This document shows, piece after piece, positions 1 to 9,868 of a stretch of DNA of 64,000 nt. The position numbers and the translations under genes are program-made. Each line of letters begins with the position of its first letter. The stretch's first letter is position 1. This DNA is from Duganella sp. Root336D2. GTDB lineage: Bacteria > Pseudomonadota > Gammaproteobacteria > Burkholderiales > Burkholderiaceae_D. A model generated the notes under the pieces. It was not told where the DNA came from. It made no database searches and saw nothing but the letters and a program-made list of their open reading frames with translations. Where the stretch lies: NCBI RefSeq assembly GCF_001425005.1, contig NZ_LMDB01000002.1, positions 186,001 through 250,000 of the forward strand. Reading direction: 5' to 3'.

Positions 1-2095
1 CAACCGCGACCTGCGGCGCTTTATCCGGTTGGCCAACAAGGCCGGGCTGGAGGTATGGATACGCGTCGGCCCCTGGTCGCACGCGGAAGTGCGTTACGGC
101 GGCATTCCCGACTGGGTGGTGGACGCCATGCCGACCCGCCAGGACGACTCGCAATACCTGAAATACGTGGACCGCTTCTACCGCGAAATCGGGAAGCAGG
201 TGGACGGCTTGCTGTGGAAACAGGGCGGTCCAGTCATCGGCGCGCAGATTGAAAACGAATACAACCTGGCCGGCCCGGGCCGGGGCGCGCAGCACATCTC
301 CACCCTTAAAGGCATGGCGCTGAAGGCCGGCATCGATGTGCCGTTCTACACCGTGACCGGCTGGGACCAGACCCTGTACCCGTCCGGCGAAGTGGTGCCG
401 GTGTTCGGCGGCTACCAGGACGAACCCTGGGCCACCAGCACCACCGAGCTGCCGCCGAAAGAAACCTACGCCTTCCGCTTCGACACGCGCGTCAGCGGTG
501 ACCTTGGTGCGCAAACCCGTGCCACGCAGCAGGGCACGGCGGAAACCGATATGGAGCGCACGCCCTTCCTCGGCGCGGAATACGGCGCCGGCCTGCCGGC
601 CATGTATCGCCGCCGGACCCTGGTGTCGCCGGACGATATCGCTTCCACCCTGCCGGTGCAAATGGGCTCCGGCGTCAACCTGATGGGTTACTACATGTTC
701 CATGGCGGCCGCAATCCGGTCGGCCTGACGACCATGGAAGAGAGTACCCGTACCGGCGGCTATAACGATACCCCGGCCATCAACTACGACTTCAATGCGC
801 CGCTGGGCCCCGACGGGCAGCAGCGCGAAGTGCTGGCTTACCTGCGGCCGTTCCATTATTTCATGAACGACTTCGGCGCGCGGCTGGCGCCAATGACCGT
901 GCGCAAACCGGCCGTGGTGCCGGCTGGTCCGGCCGACCTGTCGAGGCCGCGCTGGTCGGTGCGCAGCAAGGGCGAGCAGGCCTTCCTGTTCTATAACGGC
1001 CATATCCGCCAGTATGCGCTGCCGGAACTGAAGCAAGTACAGTTCGACGTAAAACTGGCCGGACAGTCGGTGAAACTGCCGCGCCAGCCGGTGGACGTGG
1101 CTGCCGGCAGCTACTTCTTCTGGCCAATCAATTTCGACCTGGATGGCTACCGACTGCGCTACGCTACCGTGCAACCGGTGGCGCGCCTGGAACGCGGCAA
1201 GGCGGGCAGCGTGTACGTCTTTGCGGCGCAGGATGGTATTACGCCTGAATTCGCGCTGGAGGGCGCGGCGCGCGGTTGCGTCAAGGCGGCGCGCGGACGG
1301 GTGGCCGATGCTGCGGCGGGGGTGCTGGTGGAGGGCGTCCAGCCAGGGCTCGATGCTGCCCTCACGCTGGACTGCGCCGGTAAGCGTCCAGTGACGGTGC
1401 TGGTCTTGTCGCAACAGCAGGCGCGCCAACTGGCGATCGGGCAGCTGCAGGGCGAGCGCCGCCTGGTCATCAGCGAGAGCCAGGCGCACTTCGCCGGCGG
1501 CCGGCTGGTATTGCGTTCCGCGGGCAGCCCTGCCTTCCGCGCCGCCGTTTTCCCGGCCTTGCCGCTGCCGCTCAAGGGCAGCACGGAGCTCAAGGTGCAC
1601 GGCAAGGAGGGCCTGTTCCAGGTGGTCGAGGCAACGCTGCCGGCCCAGGCGCTGGCAGTATCGGCACGCGAGCTGCGCGCCGCACAACCGGTTCCGCCGA
1701 TTAAAATTGGCGGCAACGCCAAGGCAGCAGTCCAGCCGGACGCGGAAGTCTTCGGCAATTCCGCCGCGTGGGAGCTGTCGCTCGGCTCGACCCGTCCGAA
1801 AGGGGTGGACGCGGCGCTGCTGGAGATCGATTTCACCGGCGACCTGGCACGCCTGTTCGACGGTACGCGCATGGTGGACGACTGGTATTACAACGGCCAG
1901 CGCTGGCAATTCGGCCTGAACAACCTGGCGGCGCGTGCGCAAAGTGCGCTGACGCTGACCGTGCTGCCGCTGCGCGCCGATGCGCCGATCTACCTGCCAA
2001 AGGAACACCGTCCGGCATTCAATGGCCAGGCGCAGGTGGCGCAGCTGCACGGGGTAAAAGTAACGCCGGTGTATCGTGTCGATATTGGCCGCTGA
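1..2095 (+). CDS. GH35-type beta-galactosidase, 5'-truncated by window edge
   Basis: Hydrolyses terminal beta-galactosides. The reading frame is open from base 2, so the start lies outside the window and about 697 C-terminal residues are visible. The (beta/alpha)8 part carries GH35 landmarks: NRDL...LA near the left edge, GPWSHAEVRYGG, the acid/base Glu in GAQIENEYN, the probable nucleophile Glu in LGAEYGAG, and YYMFHGG.NP. The C-terminal half resembles the jelly-roll domains of GH35 enzymes (WYYNGQRWQFGL near the end). A sugar 1-dehydrogenase starts 12 bp downstream, suggesting a galactoside-use operon. Family assignment is firm; exact substrate is inferred. Confidence 0.85.
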   Translation, partial: NRDLRRFIRLANKAGLEVWIRVGPWSHAEVRYGGIPDWVVDAMPTRQDDSQYLKYVDRFYREIGKQVDGLLWKQGGPVIGAQIENEYNLAGPGRGAQHISTLKGMALKAGIDVPFYTVTGWDQTLYPSGEVVPVFGGYQDEPWATSTTELPPKETYAFRFDTRVSGDLGAQTRATQQGTAETDMERTPFLGAEYGAGLPAMYRRRTLVSPDDIASTLPVQMGSGVNLMGYYMFHGGRNPVGLTTMEESTRTGGYNDTPAINYDFNAPLGPDGQQREVLAYLRPFHYFMNDFGARLAPMTVRKPAVVPAGPADLSRPRWSVRSKGEQAFLFYNGHIRQYALPELKQVQFDVKLAGQSVKLPRQPVDVAAGSYFFWPINFDLDGYRLRYATVQPVARLERGKAGSVYVFAAQDGITPEFALEGAARGCVKAARGRVADAAAGVLVEGVQPGLDAALTLDCAGKRPVTVLVLSQQQARQLAIGQLQGERRLVISESQAHFAGGRLVLRSAGSPAFRAAVFPALPLPLKGSTELKVHGKEGLFQVVEATLPAQALAVSARELRAAQPVPPIKIGGNAKAAVQPDAEVFGNSAAWELSLGSTRPKGVDAALLEIDFTGDLARLFDGTRMVDDWYYNGQRWQFGLNNLAARAQSALTLTVLPLRADAPIYLPKEHRPAFNGQAQVAQLHGVKVTPVYRVDIGR

Positions 2096-2107
2096 ATGGA
2101 GTTTGGC

Positions 2108-3034
2108 ATGGCATTGAAAATTGGATTGGTTGGCCTGGGCAAAATCGCGGTTGACCAGCATATTCCTGCGATTCGCGGCATCAAGGGGCTGCAGCTGGTA
2201 GCGGGTTGCTCGCCCGCCAGTGCGCCGGAAGGCGTGGTGCATTACCAGGACATGGGAAGCATGCTTGCGGCCCATCCGGAAATCGAGGCGGTGGCGATCT
2301 GCACCCCTCCGCAAGTGCGCCACCAGCTTGCCCGTGAGGCGATTGCAGCCGGCAAGCACGTGTTCCTGGAAAAGCCGCCGGCAGCAACGCTGGGCGAAGC
2401 CGCGTCCATCGCCGCCATGGCAGCCCGGCATGGCGTGACGGCGCTGGCAGGCTGGCACTCGCGCTTCGCCCCCGGTGTGGAAAGTGCACGCAACTGGATG
2501 CTGGCGCGTCCCATCAAGTCGATCCGGATCTGCTGGAAGGAGAACGTGCGGCAATGGCATCCCGGCCAGAAGTGGATCTTTGAAGCCGGTGGCATGGGGG
2601 TGTTCGATCCCGGCATCAACGCCTTGTCGATCCTGACCGGGCTCCTGGGCGGGCATGCACTGGTGCGCAAGGCGGCCTTGCACGTGCCATCCAACTGCAG
2701 CGCCCCAATCCAGGCCGAACTGGAGATGGTGAGTGGGCGCGGCGTCCCGATCGACGCGGAGTTCGACTTCCTGCAAGCGGGCCAGCAAACCTGGAGCATT
2801 TTCGTGGAATCGCTTGCCGGCGACAGCATGGCGCTGCACCTGGGCGGCCGCATCATGGAGGTGAACGGGAAGGTCGTGCTCGACGAGCCGGAGCGGGAAT
2901 ATCCGGCCATGTACGAGCACTTCCTGCGCCTGGTTGCTGTCGGCCATTCCGACGTCGACATCACCCCATTGCAGGCAGTGGCCGACGCCTTCCTGGTCGG
3001 CAAGATCACAAGCGCCGAGCCGTACTTCGAGTAA
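2108..3034 (+). CDS. Gfo/Idh/MocA oxidoreductase, D-galactose (L-arabinose) 1-dehydrogenase type
   Basis: NAD(P)-dependent oxidation of an aldose at C1, the first step of a non-phosphorylating (De Ley-Doudoroff type) pathway. The N-terminal Rossmann motif is GLVGLGKIA, followed by the family EKPP motif (HVFLEKPP) holding the catalytic Lys. The middle segment WHPGQKWIFEAGG.GVFDPGINALSI closely matches what I remember of bacterial galactose/arabinose 1-dehydrogenases. I chose ATG 2108 because TGGAGT lies about 7 bp upstream; an in-frame ATG at 2096 is possible. It follows the beta-galactosidase, so galactose is the likelier substrate (inference). Confidence 0.85.
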   Translation: MALKIGLVGLGKIAVDQHIPAIRGIKGLQLVAGCSPASAPEGVVHYQDMGSMLAAHPEIEAVAICTPPQVRHQLAREAIAAGKHVFLEKPPAATLGEAASIAAMAARHGVTALAGWHSRFAPGVESARNWMLARPIKSIRICWKENVRQWHPGQKWIFEAGGMGVFDPGINALSILTGLLGGHALVRKAALHVPSNCSAPIQAELEMVSGRGVPIDAEFDFLQAGQQTWSIFVESLAGDSMALHLGGRIMEVNGKVVLDEPEREYPAMYEHFLRLVAVGHSDVDITPLQAVADAFLVGKITSAEPYFE

Positions 3035-3039
3035 GGAAC

Positions 3040-3657
3040 TCAGGCGAGCTGCCTGGCGCGTGCATTGGACAGGTAGATATTGTCCTTGGCCAGTGCCTGA
3101 TTGGCGCCGACAGCGTCGGCCCATTCGCGCGTGGTCGTCACGGCTGCGAAATTGGAATGGAACACGACGCTGAAGATGCGGTGGATTTCTTCCGCCGTCG
3201 CGCGGCCGGCCGCATTCTCATAAGGCAGCGAACCGCTAGCGTCGGCCAGGTATTCCACCGCCAGCCCCATATGTGCCGCTTCGATGATGGTCGAAGCATT
3301 GCAATTGTGGCTCATGTAGCCGGCAATCGTCAGCGTGTCGACCTGCTTGTCGGCGAGCCATTGCGCCAGGCCGGTGCCGGCGAAGCTGCTGGCCAGTTTC
3401 TTGTTGATGACAAGGTCGGCGCCCAGTGCCGCGACTTGCGGGTGTAGTTGCCAGCCATCCGAGCCCACCGCGAAAACAGGCGCACCGGCAGGCGTGTCGT
3501 GCTGCACCACCACCACCGGTATGCCGCTTTCGCGGGCCACTTTCATGGACTGGACAATATTGGGCAGCGATTGCTCGACCGGCGGGTATTCGATCGGCAG
3601 CTTGCCGGAGAAGTATTCGTTTTGTACATCGATCACGATCAGGGCGCGGCGTGGCAT
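3040..3657 (-). CDS. Cysteine hydrolase, isochorismatase-like family
   Basis: About 205 residues, the usual size. The catalytic triad is visible: D10 in IVIDVQNEYF, Lys86/87 in VINKKLASSF, and nucleophile C119 in GYMSHNCNAST. Members hydrolyse C-N bonds of small amides or isochorismate; the substrate cannot be read from sequence. Start ATG 3657 is preceded by TGGAGG at good spacing; an upstream in-frame start at 3729 has no such support. A divergent GlxA-type regulator begins 98 bp away and probably controls it. Confidence 0.88.
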   Translation of the reverse strand: MPRRALIVIDVQNEYFSGKLPIEYPPVEQSLPNIVQSMKVARESGIPVVVVQHDTPAGAPVFAVGSDGWQLHPQVAALGADLVINKKLASSFAGTGLAQWLADKQVDTLTIAGYMSHNCNASTIIEAAHMGLAVEYLADASGSLPYENAAGRATAEEIHRIFSVVFHSNFAAVTTTREWADAVGANQALAKDNIYLSNARARQLA

Positions 3658-3743
3658 GGTATTTCCTCCATCAGGGTTGTTGATGGAAGAGATTCTGCGC
3701 CCGGCGCCATGTTTGCAACAGTGGCCCAAGAGACAACCTGCGA

Positions 3744-3749
3744 TATAAT
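3744..3749 (+). promoter_or_regulatory. TATAAT -10 element, possible leaderless start of the GlxA regulator
   Basis: A perfect TATAAT ends 6 nt before ATG 3756, which would place transcription start at or next to the start codon. No Shine-Dalgarno is visible and I see no good -35 at 16-18 bp. A leaderless mRNA is inferred. Confidence 0.4.
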
Positions 3750-3755
3750 CGGGTC

Positions 3756-4697
3756 ATGCGTAAAAAAGTGGCCATTATTGCCTTCGATGGCATAACCCCG
3801 TTCCATCTTTCCGTGCCTTGCCTGGTTTTCGGCGGAGCGCACGCCGAGCATTTGTACGATGTCACGGTCTGCGCCGCCGAAAAGGGCCCCTTGCGCACGA
3901 CCGCCGGCTTCGACATAGCAACGAGAAAAAGCCTGCGTGCGCTGGACGGCGCGGACATCGTCATCATGCCTACCTGGCACGACGACTGCCGCCCATCGCC
4001 GCCGTCGCTGTTGCAGGCGCTGCGGAAGGCCCACGCCCGCGGTTCGACCATCGTCGGCTTGTGCCTGGGCGCTTTCCCGGTGGCGGAAGCCGGCCTGCTT
4101 GATGGCCGCACGGTCACCACGCATTGGGCGTTTGCCGGCCAACTGGCCGAACGCTGTCCGCAGGTGAAGGTTGATGAGGAAGTTCTATACGTGGATGAGG
4201 GCGACGTATTGACGTCGGCCGGCGCGGCAGCGAGCCTGGATTGCTCGCTTTACCTGCTGCGCAAACTGCAGGGTGCCGACTATGCGAACATGGTGGCGCG
4301 CCGCCTGCTGGTGGCGCCGCACCGCGAAGGAGGGCAGGCGCAGTTCATCAACCGCCCGCTGCCGGTCACCGCCAGCGACGGCCGGCTGGCTCAGGTGCTG
4401 GACTGGGTGCAGCACCGGCTGGCGCAAGAGCATAGCCTGGATGCACTGGCGCAGCGCGCGGCCATGAGCCGCCGCAATTTTACCCGCCACTTCCGGCAGG
4501 CCACCGGCACCTCGTTCAAGCAATGGCTGCTGAACCAGCGCCTGGCCCACGCCCAGCGCATGCTGGAAACGAGCGATGCATCGATCGAAGCGGTGGCGCA
4601 GGCGGCAGGGTTCGGCAGCGCGCTATCGTTAAGGCAGCACTTCCGCGCCGCCTTCCATAGCTCGCCGTCGGCTTATCGCAAGCTATTTGACGCCTGA
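3756..4697 (+). CDS. GlxA-family AraC transcriptional regulator (DJ-1/PfpI domain + AraC HTH)
   Basis: 313 residues. Residues 1-175 form a DJ-1/PfpI-like amidotransferase fold ([12 protein letters not shown]; nucleophile-elbow [17 protein letters not shown] with Cys). The C-terminal ~100 residues are a double AraC helix-turn-helix ([42 protein letters not shown]). Such regulators usually activate a neighbouring catabolic gene, here probably the divergent cysteine hydrolase. Its last 15 bp overlap the end of convergent napC. Confidence 0.9.
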   Translation: MRKKVAIIAFDGITPFHLSVPCLVFGGAHAEHLYDVTVCAAEKGPLRTTAGFDIATRKSLRALDGADIVIMPTWHDDCRPSPPSLLQALRKAHARGSTIVGLCLGAFPVAEAGLLDGRTVTTHWAFAGQLAERCPQVKVDEEVLYVDEGDVLTSAGAAASLDCSLYLLRKLQGADYANMVARRLLVAPHREGGQAQFINRPLPVTASDGRLAQVLDWVQHRLAQEHSLDALAQRAAMSRRNFTRHFRQATGTSFKQWLLNQRLAHAQRMLETSDASIEAVAQAAGFGSALSLRQHFRAAFHSSPSAYRKLFDA

Positions 4698-5264
4698 CAT
4701 ATCCGGCAGGGTATGCGCGATGCCCTTGTGGCAGTCAATGCAGGTCTTTTCGTCGCTGGCCAGCTGGGTCGAGTGGGCATCCACCGCGCGCTTGCTCTGG
4801 CGCGTGAAGTCCATCGAATCGAACTGGTGGCAATTGCGGCATTCGAGCGAGTTGTTGGCCTTCATGCGCCGCCATTCATTGCCGGCCAGTTGGAGGCGGT
4901 GCCCTTCGAACTTCTCGCGGGTGTCGATAGTGCCGAACACCTTGCCCCAAACCTCCTTCGAAGCCTGCATCTTGCGGGCGATCTTGCTGGTCCACTCGTG
5001 AGGCACGTGGCAGTCGGAGCACTTGGCACGCACGCCGGTGCGGTTGGAGAAGTGGATGGTGCGCTGCAGCTCCGGATAGACGTTGTCGCGCATCTCGTGG
5101 CAGCCGGTGCAGAATTTCTCCGTGTTGGTGGCTTCCATGGCGGTGTTGAAGCCGCCCCAGAACACCACCCCCGCCACGAAGGAGCCGATCACCAGGAAGC
5201 CCAGGCTAAGGTGCAGGCTTGGGCGGCGCAGGACGTTCCAGTAGTTTTTGATCAGCCTGAACAT
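4683..5264 (-). CDS. napC: NapC/NirT tetrahaem cytochrome c, quinol dehydrogenase
   Basis: Membrane-anchored periplasmic cytochrome that oxidises quinol and passes electrons to NapAB. 193 residues: one N-terminal anchor (about residues 18-40) and four CxxCH sites (CTGCH at 52, CSDCH, CRNCH, CIDCH). AAGGAGG lies 5 bp before the ATG. It is the last gene of napEDABC, 9 bp after napB. No NapGH is present, so NapC is the only visible quinol route. Confidence 0.95.
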   Translation of the reverse strand: MFRLIKNYWNVLRRPSLHLSLGFLVIGSFVAGVVFWGGFNTAMEATNTEKFCTGCHEMRDNVYPELQRTIHFSNRTGVRAKCSDCHVPHEWTSKIARKMQASKEVWGKVFGTIDTREKFEGHRLQLAGNEWRRMKANNSLECRNCHQFDSMDFTRQSKRAVDAHSTQLASDEKTCIDCHKGIAHTLPDMSGVK

Positions 5265-5273
5265 GGAGCCTCC

Positions 5274-5750
5274 TTATTTGTGCTTGGCCGGTGCGGCAGG
5301 CGCGGCCTGGTTCAGCATCGTGTCGACGTCCTTGAACTGGTTCGGCACCAGCGGCTCGAGGTTCGTTTGCGGAACGTGGCATTGCAGGCAGAAGTAGCGG
5401 CGCGGCGACAGCTCGGCGAGGAAGTTGCCGTCACGGTTCTGAAAGTGCGTCACGCTGATCATCGGCGCCTGGCTTTCCTGGGTGCGGGTACGGGCGTGGC
5501 ACATCATGCAGCGGTTGGCGCTCTTGTCGGTCTGGTAGCCCTCGATCTTGTGCGGGATGACGGGCGGCTGCATCGAGTAATTGCGTACGCGCTTGATGTC
5601 GCTGTTATCCGGATTCACCATCGGCGCCGGCTTGGTGGTTTCAGCCAGCGGCGTCGGGCCGCGCATATTGTCGAGGGCACGCGGCGCCGGCACCTGGGCC
5701 AGGACCGACAGAGGCAGCAGGAGGGCGAGGAGGAATGCAAATTTTTTCAT
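5274..5750 (-). CDS. napB: NapB dihaem cytochrome c, nitrate reductase small subunit
   Basis: Periplasmic electron-transfer subunit of NapA. It has a signal peptide (MKKFAFLLALLLPLSVLAQ) and two haem-binding motifs, CMMCH and CLQCH. Start 5750 has AGGAG 8 bp upstream; the alternative ATG at 5756 sits too close to it. The gene starts 11 bp after the napA stop, consistent with co-transcription. Confidence 0.94.
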   Translation of the reverse strand: MKKFAFLLALLLPLSVLAQVPAPRALDNMRGPTPLAETTKPAPMVNPDNSDIKRVRNYSMQPPVIPHKIEGYQTDKSANRCMMCHARTRTQESQAPMISVTHFQNRDGNFLAELSPRRYFCLQCHVPQTNLEPLVPNQFKDVDTMLNQAAPAAPAKHK

Positions 5751-5761
5751 GGCCATGGCTC

Positions 5762-8257
5762 CTAGACTTTGCGGATGCTGACTGCACACTTCTTGTAGTC
5801 AGTCTGCAAAGAGATTGGGCAGGTAGCGTCCAGCGTTACCTTGTTCACAAGCTGGCTGGCGTCGAAGAACGGGATGAACACCAGTCCGCGCGGCGGCCGG
5901 TTGCGGCCGCGCGTTTCTACGCGGGTCTGGATCATGCCGCGCCGCGACTTGACCTCGATCAGGTCGCCGCGCCGCGCGCCAAGTTCCTTGGCATCCTCCG
6001 GGTGCATGAAGCAGACCGCATTCGGCACGGCGCGGTACAGCTCCGGCACGCGGCGCGTCATGGTGCCGGTGTGCCAGTGCTCCAGCATGCGGCCGGTGGA
6101 GAGCCAGAACGGGTATTCCTTGTCCGGCGACTCGGCCGGCTTCTCGTAAGGCAGCGCGAAGATCACCGCCTTGCCGTCCGGATGGCCGTAGAAACGCACA
6201 TCCTCGCCTTTCTTGACGTAAGGGTCCAGGCCTTCGCGGTAGCGCCAGCGCGTCTCCTTGCCGTCGACCACAGGCCAGCGCAGGCCGCGCGCCTGGTGGT
6301 AGGAATCGAACGGCGCCAGGTCATGGCCGTGGCCGCGGCCAAAGCTTGCGTATTCCTCGAACAGGCCTTTCTGCGGATAGAAACCGAAGGCCTTCGCTTC
6401 GTCGTTCTGGTAGCCCGTTTCGATCTGCGTGACCGGGAACTTGTCGACCTGGCCGTTACGGTACAGGACGTCGAACAGCGTCTTGCCCTTGTATGCCGGC
6501 ATGGCAGCCAGCAGCGGCGCCGGCCACACTTCTTCCATCTTGAAGCGCTTCGAGAATTCCATCAACTGCCACAGGTCGGAACGTGCCTCGCCCGGGGCGC
6601 TCACCAATTGGTGCCAGAACTGGGTGCGGCGCTCCGCATTGCCGTAGGCGCCTTCTTTTTCCACCCACATGGCCGTTGGCAGGATCACGTCGGCCGCCGT
6701 GGTGCTGGCAGTCGGGTAGGGATCGGAAACCACGACAAAAGCATCCGGGTTGCGCCAGCCAGGCAGGATTTCGCCCATCACGTTCGGGCCGGCCTGCATA
6801 TTGTTGTTGCACATGACCCAATAGGCATTCAGCTTGCCGTCCTTGAGCATGCGGCTTTGCAGGACCGCGTGGAAGCCCGGTTTGTCAGGGATGGTCCCCG
6901 GCGGCAGCTTCCAGATTTTTTCAGCAATCTCGCGGTGCTTGGGATTAGCCACCAGCATATCGGCCGGCAGGCGGTGCGAGAAGGTGCCCACCTCGCGTGC
7001 CGTGCCGCAGGCGGAAGGCTGGCCGGTCAGCGAGAACGGGCTGTTACCCGGCGAGGAGATCTTGCCCGTCAACAGGTGGATGTTGTACAGCAGGTTGCTG
7101 CACCAGGTGCCGCGCGTATGCTGGTTGAAGCCCATGGTGAAGAAGGAAGTCACCTTGGTCTTGGGATCGGCATACAGTTCGGCCAGGCGTTCCAGGCGGT
7201 CGCGCGAAACGCCGCTCAGTTTCGATACCGATTCCACGTCATAGGCGCTGACAAATTTTGCGAATTCCTCGAGCGAGCTCGGTTTGCCGCCGCCGACGTC
7301 GCCGGCATTGGCGGCCGCCTTTTGCAGCGGATGCTCAGGGCGCAGGCCGTAGCCGATGTCCTTGTTGCCCATCACGAAGCGGGTGTGCTTGTTGACGAAG
7401 TCCTTGTTGACGCGGTTGTTCTTGATGATGTAGTTGGCGATGTAGTTCAGGATCGCCAGGTCGGTCTGCGGCGTGAAGATGATGGGCTGGTCGGCCAGCT
7501 CGAAGCTGCGGTGCTCATAAGTCGACAGCACGGCGACTTTCACGTGCGGGTTGGACAGGCGGCGGTCGGTAATGCGGGTCCAAAGTATCGGGTGCATTTC
7601 CGCCATATTGGAGCCCCACAGGACGAAGGCGTCAGCCACTTCGATGTCGTCGTAGCAGCCCATCGGCTCGTCCATGCCGAAGGTGCGCATGAATCCCGCC
7701 ACGGCGGACGCCATGCAGTGGCGCGCGTTTGGATCGAGGTTATTGGTGCGGAAACCGGCCTTCATCAGCTTGGAGGCGGCGTAGCCTTCCCAGATGGTCC
7801 ATTGGCCGGAGCCGAACATGCCGACCGCGGTCGGGCCTTTTTCGTTCAGCACCTTCTTGAACTGCCTGGCCATTTCATCGAAGGCGGCATTCCACGTCAC
7901 AGGCTGGAATTCGCCGTCCTTGGCGTATTTGCCGTTCTTCATGCGCATCAGCGGCTGCGTCAGGCGGTCGGCGCCGTACATGATCTTCGACAGGAAGTAG
8001 CCTTTGACGCAGTTGACGCCGCGATTGACTTCGGCGTTGATGTCGCCATGCGTAGCCACCACACGTCCGTCCTTGACGCCGACGTTGACCCCGCAGCCGA
8101 CGCCGCAGAAGCGGCAGGGCGCCTTGCTCCATTTGAGCTGGGTCCTGGTAGCGTCGGTGACGACATTGGAGGCGGCGGCAGGCAGCTGGATGCCGGCGGT
8201 GGCGGCTGCCGTCATTGCGGCAGTCTGTGTGATGAAATCACGGCGAGTTTGTTTCAT
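5762..8257 (-). CDS. napA: NapA periplasmic nitrate reductase catalytic subunit
   Basis: Reduces nitrate to nitrite at a Mo-bis-MGD centre. 831 residues, the family length. A Tat signal (RRDFI at 5-9) precedes the 4Fe-4S cysteines C48, C51, C55 and C83; the presumed Mo ligand is C181 in NARHCMAS. Export needs the chaperone NapD, whose gene overlaps napA by 4 bp. Confidence 0.97.
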   Translation of the reverse strand: MKQTRRDFITQTAAMTAAATAGIQLPAAASNVVTDATRTQLKWSKAPCRFCGVGCGVNVGVKDGRVVATHGDINAEVNRGVNCVKGYFLSKIMYGADRLTQPLMRMKNGKYAKDGEFQPVTWNAAFDEMARQFKKVLNEKGPTAVGMFGSGQWTIWEGYAASKLMKAGFRTNNLDPNARHCMASAVAGFMRTFGMDEPMGCYDDIEVADAFVLWGSNMAEMHPILWTRITDRRLSNPHVKVAVLSTYEHRSFELADQPIIFTPQTDLAILNYIANYIIKNNRVNKDFVNKHTRFVMGNKDIGYGLRPEHPLQKAAANAGDVGGGKPSSLEEFAKFVSAYDVESVSKLSGVSRDRLERLAELYADPKTKVTSFFTMGFNQHTRGTWCSNLLYNIHLLTGKISSPGNSPFSLTGQPSACGTAREVGTFSHRLPADMLVANPKHREIAEKIWKLPPGTIPDKPGFHAVLQSRMLKDGKLNAYWVMCNNNMQAGPNVMGEILPGWRNPDAFVVVSDPYPTASTTAADVILPTAMWVEKEGAYGNAERRTQFWHQLVSAPGEARSDLWQLMEFSKRFKMEEVWPAPLLAAMPAYKGKTLFDVLYRNGQVDKFPVTQIETGYQNDEAKAFGFYPQKGLFEEYASFGRGHGHDLAPFDSYHQARGLRWPVVDGKETRWRYREGLDPYVKKGEDVRFYGHPDGKAVIFALPYEKPAESPDKEYPFWLSTGRMLEHWHTGTMTRRVPELYRAVPNAVCFMHPEDAKELGARRGDLIEVKSRRGMIQTRVETRGRNRPPRGLVFIPFFDASQLVNKVTLDATCPISLQTDYKKCAVSIRKV

Positions 8258-8529
8258 TGTAGTTCCTCGTCCATTGAGTTGGCGGGTTCGGCATGCTGGT
8301 AAACCAGGGTGACGTTGAGGACGCCGGGCAGGGCCCGGATGGCGTCCATCGCATCGAGCGTTCGGGGTGCGCTTTCCGCTTCGAGCGTGACGATCAATCG
8401 ACCGTCAGCTTCAGCGGCGTGCACGATGCAGCGGGGCAGGATGGCTAGCTGGGCACGCACTTCCGCAACCTGGGCGGGAGTAGCGTGGACAATGATGCCG
8501 GCGATGTGGATTTCGGCGGCCATGATCAT
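8254..8529 (-). CDS. napD: NapD, Tat proofreading chaperone for NapA
   Basis: 91-residue cytoplasmic protein with the NapD pattern ([12 protein letters not shown] near the start; G.L.VTLVYQ near the end). It binds the NapA Tat signal until cofactor insertion is finished. The first ATG (8529) overlaps the napE stop as ATGA, suggesting translational coupling; a second ATG at 8523 is equally possible. It overlaps napA by 4 bp. Confidence 0.9.
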   Translation of the reverse strand: MIMAAEIHIAGIIVHATPAQVAEVRAQLAILPRCIVHAAEADGRLIVTLEAESAPRTLDAMDAIRALPGVLNVTLVYQHAEPANSMDEELQ

Positions 8530-8687
8530 GCACCTGGCAGGCGGCCGGTGAGCATCTGGAACATCCAGATGATGAATCCATAGCCGCCTACTGTTGCTAC
8601 CGCGAGGATCGGGGCAAGGACCACCGTCATGAACAGGAAGACCTTCAATTCTTGCGCCTTGGTGGCTGCGGGTTCTTTGTTTTCCAT
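8526..8687 (-). CDS. napE: NapE, small membrane protein
   Basis: I translated this 53-residue frame by hand: MENKEPAATKAQELKVFLFM, then a hydrophobic stretch of about 20 residues, ending TGRLPGA. One central membrane segment, the charged N-terminus with KAQELKVFLF, and the position just before napD match NapE/TorE-like proteins of unknown function. Its TGA overlaps the napD ATG. It begins 71 bp after the ccmI stop. Confidence 0.88.
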   Translation of the reverse strand: MENKEPAATKAQELKVFLFMTVVLAPILAVATVGGYGFIIWMFQMLTGRLPGA

Positions 8688-8724
8688 TTGTTCACCATTT
8701 TATGTAGAAAGGTGCATCGTTAAA

Positions 8725-8738
8725 TTAGCGCAGATCAA
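8725..8738 (-). promoter_or_regulatory. Weak FNR-like box upstream of napE
   Basis: On the minus strand the site reads TTGATCTGCGCTAA: one perfect TTGAT half-site and one poor half. It is centred 44.5 bp from the napE start, closer than the spacing of the two better boxes in this window. Could give nap its own anaerobic promoter inside the ccm-nap run. Confidence 0.35.
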
Positions 8739-8758
8739 GTGCTTTGTTTTATGCAAAA

Positions 8759-9868
8759 CTATTTAGCTGCCGGGCGCGGGATGGCGAGTTCGATTACCAC
8801 TCCATGTGCGCCGGCGGCAACCGGTCCGGCCTGGCCTTCCAGCGCCCCCGCTTGCGGCGTGGCGCTGCCGCTGGTCGATATCCGTGCTCCCACGATCAGT
8901 GGCCCTGCGTCGGCAAGGTGCTTGCCGGATGCCAGCGCGTTGCTGTCGTCAAGGGCGAACTGCAGCGGAAAACCGCTTGCCGGGCGCTTGATTGCCGCCA
9001 GCGGCATCGGCGATCCCACGGCGGCGCGGGCGTAAATAAAGAGCGTCTGGCCGGCCGAGGGTATCGCGCTGCCGGGCGCAAGCCGGATGGTGCCGGACAG
9101 GCGCGACGACGCCGTGCTGCCGGCCGGTGTGCTCGCTGCAGGCGCTGCCGCGTGCAGGCCCTGGCGCACGCGCGCTTCGGCGATGCCGGCTTGCGTCGAG
9201 CGGGCGAATTCCGAATCCTCGGGAACCAGCGGCAAGACGGCTTGCCATTGTTTCTCCGCGCGCGCGAAGTCGCCACGGGCGAAGGCCGCGCTGCCGGAGA
9301 GGGCGAGCGCTTTCGCTTGTTGCGGGTCGATGGCGAGCGAGCGTTCGACCAGGCGTTCCGGCTCGCCGGCCAATGCCCCGCCTTGCGCGGTGGCCAGCGC
9401 ATCTGCATAGTCGGCCAATACGCCGGCGTCCTGCGGCAGCAGCGCGGCCAGGTGAGCGTAGGATTTGGCTGCATCTGCGTAGCGGTTCATCGCGCCGTAG
9501 GAGCGCGCCAGCATGTGCCAGCCGTCGATATCGTCGGGCTGTGTGCGAAGCCGCTCCGCCAGGCGCTCCACCATGGCAGGGATGTCTTCTTCCGACGGGC
9601 CATGGTCGGTTGGCGTAGCGGCAGCTGACAGCAGCTCCGGTGGCATGGCCAGCGCGTCCGGCCGGCCAACCTGCATATAAATGGCGACCGCCGCAGCCGG
9701 CAGCAGCACGGTGAGCAGCAAGGCAAGGCGTGTTTGCGGCCGCCGCACAATCGGCTCGCCCGATGCCGGCGCAGGATCGGCGACCACGGTGCTGTGCAGT
9801 AGCGGTGGTACGACGCAGCCGAGCGCAATGGCGGACATGACGGCGATGATGGCGATGAAGATGCTCAT
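8759..9868 (-). CDS. ccmI: CcmI/CycH, cytochrome c maturation apocytochrome chaperone
   Basis: 369 residues. Two N-terminal membrane segments (about 1-25 and 48-68) are followed by TPR-like helices (DIDGWHMLARSYGAMNRY; LADYADALA) and the C-terminal beta-rich periplasmic domain that holds apocytochrome (TLFIYARA...; MPLAAIK). It presents apocytochrome c to the CcmFH haem lyase. Its ATG overlaps the ccmH stop by 4 bp. Confidence 0.9.
   Translation of the reverse strand: MSIFIAIIAVMSAIALGCVVPPLLHSTVVADPAPASGEPIVRRPQTRLALLLTVLLPAAAVAIYMQVGRPDALAMPPELLSAAATPTDHGPSEEDIPAMVERLAERLRTQPDDIDGWHMLARSYGAMNRYADAAKSYAHLAALLPQDAGVLADYADALATAQGGALAGEPERLVERSLAIDPQQAKALALSGSAAFARGDFARAEKQWQAVLPLVPEDSEFARSTQAGIAEARVRQGLHAAAPAASTPAGSTASSRLSGTIRLAPGSAIPSAGQTLFIYARAAVGSPMPLAAIKRPASGFPLQFALDDSNALASGKHLADAGPLIVGARISTSGSATPQAGALEGQAGPVAAGAHGVVIELAIPRPAAK

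Noticed and set aside
4713..8302. Long plus-strand frames of 350 and 855 codons
   Set aside because: They lie antisense to napCB and napA, are Arg/His/Val-rich mirror frames of GC-rich genes, and show no family motif.
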